64,000 nt of DNA from Paraphysoderma sedebokerense. Taxonomy: Eukaryota; Blastocladiomycota; Physodermatomycetes; Physodermatales; Physodermataceae. This document shows positions 23,376-33,149 of the stretch, piece after piece. The position numbers and the translations under genes are program-made. Positions within the stretch are counted from its first letter, which is position 1. Each line of letters starts with the position of its first letter. The notes under the pieces were generated by a model. It did not search any database. It saw only the letters and a list, made by a program, of their open reading frames with translations, and was not told the origin of the DNA. Location: positions 186,001 through 250,000 of the forward strand of contig JAHLJZ010000016.1 in NCBI GenBank assembly GCA_025602915.1. Reading direction: 5' to 3'.

Positions 23376-24974
23376 ATGGACAATTACTTTAATGTCCAGG
23401 GCAACTTCTCCACCGAAAACAACATCACCGAAATGATGTCCCCGCTCAATTCACCCTTGAATAGTCCGAACGACTTTATCCAAATTGACGACGACGAAAA
23501 TATGAACCTAAACAATAGCGCTAACACTGTTTCCACTCCTCCAACCTCCGCTTCTCCTATCGACCGAGTTCCTATTAAGCAAGAGAATTTGATGCACTCT
23601 CAGTCACATCCGTTTCAATATCACCATCTGCAACAGTCTCAAGCTATCTCTATACCCCATTCCTATTCCAATTCACCCATCAACGTTATTCCTGCCGAGA
23701 CATTAGCCGCTGCACCCATCGCTATCATGAATCCGAGGGCTACGAAACCCGGTGAACCTCAAACGGTTCAGTTTCATCATCTGTCAATGTCCTTGCCTGC
23801 GACGTTGGACGGAGTTGGTAATAACGATGCTGGTGCTAATAGCAATCACTGGTTTGGAACGTCTTACGAACAGGCCAACAGTGCGTTTGTCAATCCTGGT
23901 AATACGACGGGTAGAAATAGGGCAGGAAGCAGTAGTGGACAATCCTCAGGCGGGGCTTTTAAGGTTGGAAGTTATCCATATTCTGGGTCCCCGGTAATGC
24001 CGGGATTTATGGAAAATGATGACGGAGACTCTAAAAGGTATATACGTCTCTAATCTTCATGTTCGCTCAAACCCGGGTAATTAACCGTTTGAGTCTAGTC
24101 TGCATGTCATCTATGAAAAGAAAGCCAAGCGACGAGCCTCTCATAACGTAAGTTATCATACCCATATCTTCCGGAATTCCAAGAAATTAAGGTGCTGACT
24201 TTTGGCTTTTTAACTATGGCTGCACCTTCATACCTCTCCGAACTTAAATATTGATTTATCACTTAACAGGCCGTTGAACGGCGACGTCGAGATAACATCA
24301 ACGAAAGAATCTATGAACTGTACACTCTTCTACCCGAGTTTCATATTGGTACTGATCCCAATGCGGCCAAGCCGAATAAGGGCCAAATTTTGAAGAAATC
24401 AGTCGAGTATACTCGTCAAATGCAGTCATGCATCAAAGAACTTCTCGATCGAAACAATGACCTCGAAAATATCATTACCGGTTCTAATACTGATCCGTCT
24501 CTGACGCATGAGCGTATAGTGCAAAGCGGAGAGCGAATTAAGCAGCTTGCTTTGATGCTGCTCAACACTCCGATCAAAGATACTGGAAATGTCTCGCCTA
24601 TACAAACAAGTTTCCATGTGCCGCAGCTCCAGAATCAGTCAAATAACAACGAACCCAATTTGTCTAGCTCGTTATCAACTTCAAACCCTACTTCTATGTC
24701 CGCACCTGCTTCTTCACATCCGAATAACGATAACAATGCCGATCCTCTAAATTCCTTGACCACCATTAACATGATGAATAGTCTGAACTCTGGATCATCA
24801 TCAATAGGGATGGGAAATGTCAACATGAATGTTCCAGCAATGCATATGGGAATGTTTGAGCGAAACTCACCGACAGGTGGTGGTAATGTTGGTGCTAATA
24901 CTGGGAATAAAAGGACGGTGGAGCGGATCGATTCTAATCCGGGTATGACTATAACTGGGTTTAATTTAGGGTGA
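23376..24974 (+). CDS. bHLH transcription factor, USF/TFEB-like class B
   Basis: Three exons. Exon 1 (23376-about 24037) is a Ser/Pro/Asn-rich transactivation-like region (MSPLNSPLNSPNDFIQIDDD, QAISIPHSYSNSPINVIPAE). It joins across an intron to KKAKRRASHNAVERRRRD, and across a second intron (about 24149-24269) to DNINERIYELYTLLPEFHIG, NKGQILKKSVEYTRQMQ. The basic region carries the His-Glu-Arg residues (HNAVERRRR) that specify CACGTG in class B bHLH proteins, and helix 2 resembles TFEB/USF. No leucine zipper is clear, although a coiled-coil-like stretch (IKELLDRNNDLENII) follows. The C-terminal half is Asn/Ser/Gly-rich. Phase across the introns is maintained (AAA AG/T CTG and CAT AAC/GCC). 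Confidence 0.9.
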
Positions 24975-25642
24975 ATTGAATTGGAACCAAAATACCGTAT
25001 GTTCTCGTTGCGACTTTCCAAGAAAAATCCGTTGTAGGTTTTTTTCCGTGTATTACCTAAGCAGTGCTGGTAGTAAAAGCCGTGCATCAGAAGCTGTAAA
25101 CATGTAAGCTGAAGTATAAAAAGGATGGGCAAGATTGTAGAGCCGTTGTAAATGCATTGTTAAGACGATTGATATTGTTCCAAATAATGACAGTTGCGAA
25201 TGAAATTTTGGATATTTAATGTCAATTGCTTTTGTTACTGAACATATGTTGAATATAATTATGTCTTTTGAGTTTTTGAATCCGTCTAATTTCTCGCAGG
25301 CCTTTGATCCCATCAAAATAATATATTGTGGTAACTGGCTATTGTAACTTTTGCAATACCGTTAAATTGCTTACAAGCCATCACGAGATTGCCCACATTT
25401 GTCGTTTATCAGCGGCGAGCGAAAGAAAAATCAGCCAGGAGTTGGCAAATGAAAAAGGAATAAACAAATTTTATTTCGACTCTCAGCGATAGTTTGGTAA
25501 ATATAGACTAAACAATCTCAAACACAAACAATACAGGGTATAACTAACATTGGTTTTGGCATTGATAATACCCATTGATCTCATAGGAGGAAAGAAATCA
25601 TAACAACAAATACTGATTCATGAAACAGTGGTGACGTTGCTT
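24975..25642. other. intergenic, convergent 3' ends
   Basis: AT-rich, 670 bp between the bHLH gene and the LIM gene, both ending here. Minus-strand frames at 24635-25132 and 25053-25316 overlap and are not convincing. Nothing else seen. Confidence 0.4.
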
Positions 25643-26824
25643 TTAAGCACTAGCTCCACTGGTTTCGCTTTTGTTCTTCCATTGATCCTTGTGTTGTTGG
25701 TGGCCGAAACCTAGTAATGGACGATTAATTATTAGTTTATGCGCGTTGTATCCATTTTCCTGGACATTCGGTTGCAGACCGAGCTCACAATATCCAGAAT
25801 TAAATAGTCCGTACCTTCGTCATAATTGCCCTTGCTTTTGAATAGCTGGGAGAAGTGAGGTTTGCAGTCTATGTTTTGAGTGTAAAAGAAAAAGATTTAA
25901 CCCCTAGCTTAGACGATGGTGCTAGCATGAACCGATTTAAGAAAGATTAGAACATACAATATTTTCCTTGATAGTGGCTGAATTTGCCGATACCCAATAA
26001 AGTGTTGCAGTGGCTGCATTTAAAGCACAACTTGTGGAAGAATTTTTCGTCCATTTTGATCATGTCCATGGGGTAAACTCTTAGCTCACAGTTACCGCAG
26101 GTGGGGTGTTCTGTAGGAGAGAGTGGAGACTTGCTAATTGGGGAAATTGGAGCATTAGTGCCAACAGTCAATTTTGAAGTGACCGAGGCTTTTCTCGATG
26201 TATTAGTAACAGGAGAATCAGAACCGTGGTGGGAGGTAGTGGAAAGTTCTTCATTGGAAGCAACACTGATGGCTTGTAATTTAGATTTGAGCTCTTCAGC
26301 TTCAGAGGATTTGTTGTGATCTTGCTCAGTAATCGGTTCAACATCGGAAACAGAAGTAGAAGATGGTTTCATAAGGTCAGCTGAGTTGCCGCTGAATGAG
26401 TTACCGCGGGACCATCTGTGTTTGTGTTGTTCATGACCGAAACCTTCGTCGTAGTTACCTGATTTCAATACAGATTGAAATGAATTCGATGTCATAAGTA
26501 CAGTAGTGGACAAAAGTACGAACCGTGTTCCTTGAAAAGTCTCTTGTAGTGGACCTTGCAATCTATGATACAAATTCAAATGACGCATTAGCAAATTGAG
26601 CCGGGACTACCACGAATTACGGAAGCCAAAGATAACTTACAATAGACGCCATTCACAGGAGCGTAGTTTCCAATAGAAAGAGTCTTCTTGCATTCTTTGC
26701 ATTTAAAGCACGCTTTATGGAAAATCAAGTTGTCGCTGGCACTTGAGATGACGAGTTTGTCAAGTGGATAGACGCGTTGTGTGCAGGCAGAACATTTTTC
26801 TTCCGCTGCTACAATCTGAGTCAT
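25643..26824 (-). CDS. two-LIM-domain protein, EPLIN/LIMA1-like
   Basis: LIM domains are paired zinc fingers mediating protein-protein contacts, often at actin structures. LIM1 (exon near 26640-26824): [17 protein letters not shown], then [20 protein letters not shown] and NGVYC. LIM2 (about 25970-26100): [20 protein letters not shown], then [20 protein letters not shown] and GKYC. Each LIM domain is followed after an intron by the signature [17 protein letters not shown] (LIM1) and [10 protein letters not shown] (LIM2, ending HKDQWK), the block found in EPLIN/LIMA1-type proteins. A Ser/Thr-rich linker separates the domains. The protein ends near [11 protein letters not shown], stop TAA at 25643. 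The start ATG at 26824 overlaps the stop of the upstream small gene (ATGA). Zinc ligands are complete in both domains. Confidence 0.85.
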
Positions 26825-27427
26825 GGCAATTTATTGTACACAGGGACTTCAGTTAGTGCTTCTGCTCGAGACTATTGATGAAACAAAATAATAATGGGAA
26901 CCAAAGATACCAACCGATTTTGGTCTTCCTCTCTGGACTACGTCGCCGTTTCCAAAGGCTTCAATCTTTAAAGGAGAGATATTGATAATTAGATTTCATA
27001 TGAGACCGACGAGCGAAGAGCCAAGAGAAGCCAAACACAAACCACGCTTGAACGGTCTATGCATGAATATTAGCCCACGTTGTATTAAGAAATTGTTATA
27101 CGCAAAATTGCATCAATAAATTGTCCCATGATATTACAAAAAAAAGCAAGAATAAAACTCACTAGAGCTGTTGTCGCTTTCCATTGCTTAGTTCTATGTA
27201 GCGAGAACAAGAAAAAGGACATTATAGGAATTCAGAGCCGACGGTTGGTTATTACGGAGAACCGAGATAAGGTCGGGAAGAAAGACATAAAAAACAATTG
27301 AAAACATCGTTAAATACACATCGTATATGAGGTTAACGGTCTCAAACTCATCTGCTGTAATTCTCTCTGCTCTTAGTTTTCTGATAAACTCTTGCTCCTC
27401 ATACTCCCCAATAAAATGGGAGACCAT
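26821..27427 (-). CDS. 80-residue protein, unrecognised, overlaps the LIM gene start
   Basis: Four exons joined by eye: 27427-27318, 27193-27163, 26965-26915 and 26871-26821. All joins preserve frame (GAT GT/A ACT, GCT CTA/ATT, TCG/TCT). The resulting protein reads MVSHFIGEYEEQEFIRKLRA, RITADEFETVNLIYDVTKQW, KATTALIEAFGNGDVVQRGR and [19 protein letters not shown]. The family is not recognised, but the composition and four consistent introns argue for a real gene. The stop TGA (26821-26823) shares ATGA with the LIM protein ATG (26822-26824). A longer single-exon frame (27194-27427) with a hydrophobic tail is the unspliced reading and is less likely. The two genes may be read from one transcript. 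Confidence 0.6.
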
Positions 27428-28139
27428 ACCGGACGGTGGGGAAAATTTGAAATAAATTGGGAGAATACAGAAGAAATTTGCTGCTTAGAAGAGACTGCAG
27501 GTCGTTAAGTAATCGGGGAAGTGTGAATTTTTTATGCGTTGATAAAAATGGACGGATATTCAATGGCGTGGACAGCAAGAAAAAGTAGCCCAGTCGAGCT
27601 CGCGTTTATATTTAGCAACTGCAACTCCGATGAGTTTTGCCAGAATATTTTGAGAATTTAAAGTGCATGATCCAATAACGCAGGTTTAATCTTGTATGTA
27701 TGTACCCTCTGATGTATATACGCATTAGTCTGCATCCTAAGTGTCCCATTTATGCACTTGGCTCGCCTAATATCTGCAACCGTCTCAGTCCGCGTCCTTA
27801 TATAGATTGTTGCAGCTTCGGATGTGGCCATTTCACCGTTCCATTCTCAACACACTCCCTCTGCCACTTCCATTTAATATCTATTGTCTATAGTTCCATC
27901 TCATTTTTATCCTAAATCTATTCATACGCATCTAATTTATTTTCTATGTATGTTGCTTTTTTCTTTGCTTCTACTCGGCGTAGTCTTTTCTATCCCACTA
28001 TGGCGTCCTGATTTATTTAATCCCAGCCCTGACTCATACCTTTGCGAGGTACTATGCCATTGCTGTTGTGAATGCATCTATGGATTTGCTTTGGGTATCG
28101 ATATTCCTCGTGTTATTATCTACCCCATCTACATTGAGT
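27428..28139. other. intergenic, 5' region of the small gene
   Basis: Upstream region of the overlapping small-gene/LIM unit. Short frames on the plus strand are present but have no coding evidence. Confidence 0.35.
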
Positions 28140-28930
28140 CTTCAGAATTTGGGGCTAATAAAGTTTGCAAGATTTCTGATTTGATGAATCCAGTTCCTGC
28201 TAAAAGAGTCGTAGTTTTTGCCCTCGTAACGGCTGTTGGGTATGAGTTCCAATGCAGCATAGAAGCTTCTGTAAAGTTTTTGAGAATCTTACGATCCAGA
28301 CATATTCCTTTGAAGCTTCATTAAACAACGCGAGCAATTCTGCATTTGATGTCAAATTTGCACTTTGCAGATATGCTTTGCTTACTTGATCTCCATGCCA
28401 CAACTGTAGCCATACTGGTTAACACATATCCAGTCTAAGATCGGGGACGAGTCATGGTCAGATGGGTATCCTGCTTCTACAATTTAACCAAATGAATATG
28501 CTTTGATTAATTGTAGAATATCCCATGTTCAACTGTCAGCAGTTCGCGTTAAGTATTTCAGCATCATTCTGCTCATTCCCAATGACGCTCACATAATCGT
28601 GTCAGTTTCTAGATAATATTGATATTAGAAAAGATATAACAGGACAGCTGATGACATATACAGGAGTGCGCCGATGTGTTACTTGTCTGAGTAGTTTGTC
28701 CTTAGAGAAGGAAAAGCATCTGAGCGAGTGAGCAAAGAGAATTGGAGATAACCAATTTTTCCGCCAACTCCGACAGTCTTTTAAAACCAGCCATGTCCCA
28801 ATTTTTTTCGTCGGAAGCCAGAGCAGAAATGAATGCCACGTGAGCGGCTGAGGCCAGTCCACACAGCAGACAATATATCTCTATTGTTGGGGATTCCCAA
28901 TTGTGCCCTTTAAATCTTCATCTGCCCATT
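28140..28930 (-). pseudogene. possible decayed gene, family not recognised
   Basis: On the minus strand, stretches with strong coding character sit in shifting frames. From 28910 to about 28702 one frame reads YCLLCGLASAAHVAFISALA, DEKNWDMAGFKRLSELAEKL. At about 28400-28290 another reads QSANLTSNAELLALFNEASK. At about 28275-28140 a third reads LYRSFYAALELIPNSRYEGK and ends HQIRNLANFISPKF. Intron joins that keep one frame through all blocks were not found: short candidate introns of 24-46 nt give stops or frame breaks. Either introns are unusually short and were misplaced by me, or this is a host gene in decay. I do not recognise the family. Confidence 0.3.
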
Positions 28931-29027
28931 GACTTCACTAATCATACTTTCCAAGCACTCAATTAATCATTAATGAAGCGAATAAATATTTCTTCGTTGC
29001 GTCTTTGAACTCAGAGAAGTGAGCAGG

Positions 29028-29627
29028 ATGGCGCATCTTTTTATATCGATGTGTCGTCTCCCTCGCCATCGACTTCTGCCATTCTCGTTTGGTTACCGGT
29101 CGCAGAAACGAAACTCTAATATCATACAAAATATCAACTCTTCCGTCATTCACCCATCCGCTGCTTTTACCTCTAACGAAAGTTCAAGAGACGTAGCGTC
29201 CCATATACCCCTAAAGCAATCGTCACAATTTAAAACTCTCGACGATGATACCGCCAAAATCGTCGGAACCCTCTGTATTTCGTTGGCCTTCATCTATCTG
29301 ATGATCACAACCAATGGTCAATCTTTCAAAAACGAAGTCATGCCTCTCCTAGTATCAATGAACCAAAGGATTGAGAAAATGGACGTAAAAATGGACGAGA
29401 ACAAGAAAGAATTGGAGGTCCGGTTAAATGAAACCAAAAGGAAATTGGAAGGGAAAATTGACTCAAAAATTGATAGATTGGAGGCAAAAATGGACGAGAA
29501 CAAGACAGAGCTGGAGGCCCGGTTAAATGAAACCAAAAGGGAATTGGAAGGGAAAATTGAGAAATTGGAAGGGAAAATGGATGACAACTTCAAAAGTTTA
29601 AACGAAAAGTTGGGATGGCTATGGTGA
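29028..29627 (+). CDS. coiled-coil single-pass membrane protein with 33-residue repeat
   Basis: A 199-residue single-exon protein starting at ATG 29028. The N-terminus (MAHLFISMCRLPRHRLLPFS, then GYRSQKR) is basic and amphipathic, as in mitochondrial presequences. One membrane span follows (about IVGTLCISLAFIYLMITT), then a charged coiled coil. The coiled coil is built from a tandem duplication with a 99-bp period, starting at 29391 and 29490: unit core MDENKKELEVRLNETKRKLE and MDENKTELEARLNETKRELE, plus a partial third unit. It is a typical dynamic coiled-coil repeat. The function is unknown; an intermembrane-space or matrix tether would fit. Intronless, unlike most neighbours. Confidence 0.6.
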   Translation: MAHLFISMCRLPRHRLLPFSFGYRSQKRNSNIIQNINSSVIHPSAAFTSNESSRDVASHIPLKQSSQFKTLDDDTAKIVGTLCISLAFIYLMITTNGQSFKNEVMPLLVSMNQRIEKMDVKMDENKKELEVRLNETKRKLEGKIDSKIDRLEAKMDENKTELEARLNETKRELEGKIEKLEGKMDDNFKSLNEKLGWLW

Positions 29628-30665
29628 CCATCAGAATTGTGGCTAGCTAGATATTGCTATATTTAAATTTGGAGGAATCGGCAAGAGGAAGAATTCAAGT
29701 ATATACAAAGGGTAAGCATGAATATAGCTATGTGTACGTCTGGTGGAATCAACTATAATGAGATGTAGTAATATGTTTCAGGAATTATCAATTATGTTAT
29801 TGGGTGCAGGAGGACGGAAGCTATGATTATGCCTGATATATGGAAAGTGGTAGATCTGTTTGATCATCTTTGTAGCGGTGCGGCCGCATAATAAATATGG
29901 GCATAAAACAAAAGCTTTTGCATGTCTCGTTGCTGTGACACCGATTGAACTTCAATCACATCGTTGATAATAATTCAGTTATTTTCAAGTCATGTTTGGC
30001 AGATCAAAAAGCCGAAATGAATCCTTTGGGAAACTGTCGACAGAACATGAACTCAATAGATCTTCGCCGTCTTGGTACCCTCCATCAAAGAAGCGGGCAC
30101 AGAGGAAAAGACAACACAAAAATAGTAAGCCTGACTCAGCTGGAATGTCCCAGAAGATCTGGCAAGATAAATCGATCGTAATTAACGGTTGCAGAAAGTC
30201 GTAATTGCTGTTTGAATTATTTCCTTGGCCGTTACAAATGCCCCGTCCCCGACTTCTTCTTGATCAGCCTTAACTGTTTATATTGCGTTATCGCATTCGG
30301 TAACAGAGTGTAATAGTCTGAAATCGAGGTAGTTGGAATTGCTAAGGACAATAGATTGTATGGCTACCGATAAGTGTCTGAAACTCGATTTGAGTTTCAT
30401 TCTAAGGTTGACCGCAAGGGGTGGTTTCTTTTCAATAAACTTTGTGGAAACTGAGGGAAGATTTGAGTATTTTGTATTGATAGCAGTTTCAGAGTCAGCA
30501 GTGCCGGTAATAATGTCTGTCGGTGTGATAAAGTGATGTATAATAGTTGGTTTAACAACATTATGTCGGCACCCGGTCGAGGTCCATTTTACTGTCATTC
30601 TGCAATTGAATTATACAGACTAAACATCACTACATTTGTTTGTGGAATCGTAGCCAATATGTCAA
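29628..30665. other. intergenic, ambiguous short ORFs
   Basis: About 1 kb. On the plus strand, 29992-30204 opens MFGRSKSRNESFGKLSTEHE. On the minus strand, 30278-30598 reads FITPTDIITGTADSETAINT and overlaps a plus frame (30333-30536). None could be joined to a gene and no strand is favoured. Confidence 0.3.
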
Positions 30666-32433
30666 TTATTTTTCGCTTTGAGATAGGACCATATCCCAGT
30701 CCCGAGCTCCCCTCTCTACTAACCCTGCCAGCGTCTTTCTCCGTTTGATTACATCAGGATCACACAAACACATGGTTTTCCAGGAGTTATCATCCATCAA
30801 TAAAGAAATGCCAGCTTTAGCTAATGGCTCAATACTTGAAGCTCGAGGAGCCTTCTTAGACGGTCGCAGTCCAGTTACAAAACTGCCTCGAATGTAAGAA
30901 GATATTGCATTCCGTGTCAAGATTAGAGTAAGTTTATCGGGCCGAATGTCATTAGGTATGACGTGGAAAAGAATTGTCAAGAGTTCATCAACTGCTGATA
31001 TTCGAACTGATATCGACGTATGAGCATTCGCCGAGTGTACTGTAGGCAAAAATAAATGTAGTCAATAGCAATCAAGCTGGCGCGTCTAGCATACAGTGGT
31101 TCAATTACCATTGCTCAATACTGGATAGGTGTTTAGAGCTTCAGCTATATCATGGAATGTCAGGAGACTTAAAGGCATTTGGGATGCATTAAACAAAACG
31201 ATTACCAATTGACGTTATCCCTGAAGCAATCCCTTGAAGTTGGCTATCAAGACTGCCAAAATCTTTGCCGTTCCATGCATTGATTAAGATATCGACGGCG
31301 GAACCACCCATTGATGATATAGATGACGCCAGAGATCTTAATATATAGGTTAAAACAAGGTACACAACACCTCGCAAGAAGCCAATAACCACCTTTGTTG
31401 AGCCGCCGCTTGATTGACACCTAAAACGTACGCAGTTGACAGTGACATGACGAAGACCCCGGTTCCTAAATTTAAAGAAGCAGTCAAGGCATTAGTTCAA
31501 TATCGCTCTTTCGGTAGTAATGGATGATCCATACCGCATGCTATACCTGTAGTTATTCTATATGCATCTGAGGAATCCAAGTTGAATAAATGCTTTCGAT
31601 CATTGTATATTTGAAATTATAAAAAAACAGATGACATCAAACCTGTATTGGGCACATAATCACCTGCGTGAATTCAAGTGACATAATTCAATATGTTAGT
31701 CATTGTGCGTCTAGTAAAGCAATAGCGTCACCAATTTACCCATTCCAAGTGTAAAAATTGTAAACCCCGTACTAATGCAGTTTAACTTGTCAGAGAAAAC
31801 GCTTCGATCAATTGCATCAGGCAATAAGCATCACGTACAAGTAAATTGTTTGAGCAAAATTGGCTGTTTCTCCTGTGTTATTGTTGATGATACTTTTGTC
31901 TGAAAAACGAAAAATGAGGACCCAGGCTGTCCATGTGCCTACGGACTATAATTGAATCCAACATGATGTCAACACTTCCATTCGGCAGGCTTAATTACAG
32001 AGTCAGATTAAGATTACCCAAAATACTAGAGTAAGATAAAAGGTTAGCACACGATAACTGAATGAGAAATGCCGGATACATACGCAGTATTATCAAAGAT
32101 GTTAACAAACCCAATAATTCCAACACGTAATCCCCGTGATGCCTTGATATCTTGACTATTCCTAATGCAATCTGATGAAATCCTGTGGTTGCTTGCGGTC
32201 AATCTTATTATACATAGACAGCTCAAATCTAATAGAACACATCAAACCTATCGTTATCCACCTTGTTATAGGCCCGGACTTCGACGACTATAATCAGTTA
32301 CGTTAGTGACGTTTCAACCCTTACAACCCATGGAAAATAAGTTCAAAGCACGTACGGAGAGAGCAGTAAGAATAATATCATAGAGTACAAAGGGTAATAA
32401 GAGACACCCGATGATGCCAAGATAAACAGGCAT
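30666..32433 (-). CDS. putative two-TM Ion_trans_2-type channel, bacterial-like
   Basis: About ten short exons join in frame from ATG 32433 to TAA at 30666. The first exon (32433-32356) is hydrophobic: MPVYLGIIGCLLLPFVLYDI then ILTALS; the next exon gives SSKSGPITR. Membrane segment 1 and the LYDIILTAL...GPITR pattern, the pore-like segment YFTGFTIFTLGMGDYVP, the following segment YRITTGIACGTGVFVMSLST AYVLGV, and the later blocks AEALNTYPVLSNVHSA with SISVRISAVDELLTILFH resemble the two-TM potassium-channel-like Ion_trans_2 family common in bacteria, where a pore segment is followed by a cytosolic helical domain with an E-S-H-x-x-Y-P-V-L-like motif. The filter reads TLGMGD where K+ channels have TVGYGD, so ion selectivity is uncertain. 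The membrane, likely plasma membrane or an organelle, is not determinable. Assignment is from recognised motif order, not a search. Confidence 0.55.
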
Positions 32434-33149
32434 ACCTTCTTTCGTTTAAATTTGCTTGGATTCTCTGGATCTTTTATTTATTATGCATGCCAGAACAAGT
32501 TAAGTTAACGATGACGTCACTGCAAAGTGCCAGAACCTCAAGAGAAGCTATAATGGTTGGTTCAAAAGATTTCGTGAATCAAGTCTCACGAAGCCTAATA
32601 TGGGATAATGACCAATAAAGGAAGGTTCGGAAGTCTTCCGGAAAACAAATGTGACATGATCCTTCTCGTCAAGCGGGATCCTTTACATGCTTCTCCATAT
32701 ACCTTTTACAGATGAAAAGAAAATTGTATCTTAAAAGAAGCTTATTTCAAAGCAGCTGTTTACAGTGCTTAGGAGTTCCGCCTAGGAATTATTTCGTTTC
32801 AACATAAGGCCGACTATTAAATGATTCTGATACGTGGGCGGGATATGTCCACTAGGAGTTCGGCGGAAGCCGTCTAATCTAACAGAGGGAGGTCGAATAA
32901 ACTGAATATTCCCGCACCTACGATGAGCTTTTATGTCATAAGTTCACCATTTTTGAAGCCGATTATCCCAATCACCCTTGGGATGGGATCCACAGTCAGG
33001 ACTCTGGACAAGTACTCGCAGAATTCAAACTGGGCGAATGGGTGAACGAGTGAACGAAATTATTTTTGTCCTGTTTTTGTTTACTGGCAGTCAACCACCA
33101 CTTTCGTTAATCTATTATCGACAGAGGCAAAATATCTGCTACGACGACA
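32434..33149. promoter_or_regulatory. shared upstream region, channel-like gene and HisRS
   Basis: Divergent promoters for the channel-like gene (minus) and HisRS (plus), about 700 bp. No gene was seen. Confidence 0.4.

Noticed and set aside
25053-25316. Minus-strand frame in the convergent gap after the bHLH gene
   Set aside because: AT-rich, no splice context, overlaps another weak frame; probably 3' untranslated sequence.
27884-28324. Plus-strand 146-codon hydrophobic frame
   Set aside because: It overlaps the coding-like minus-strand blocks and has no recognisable domain or splice context; the minus reading is at least as good.
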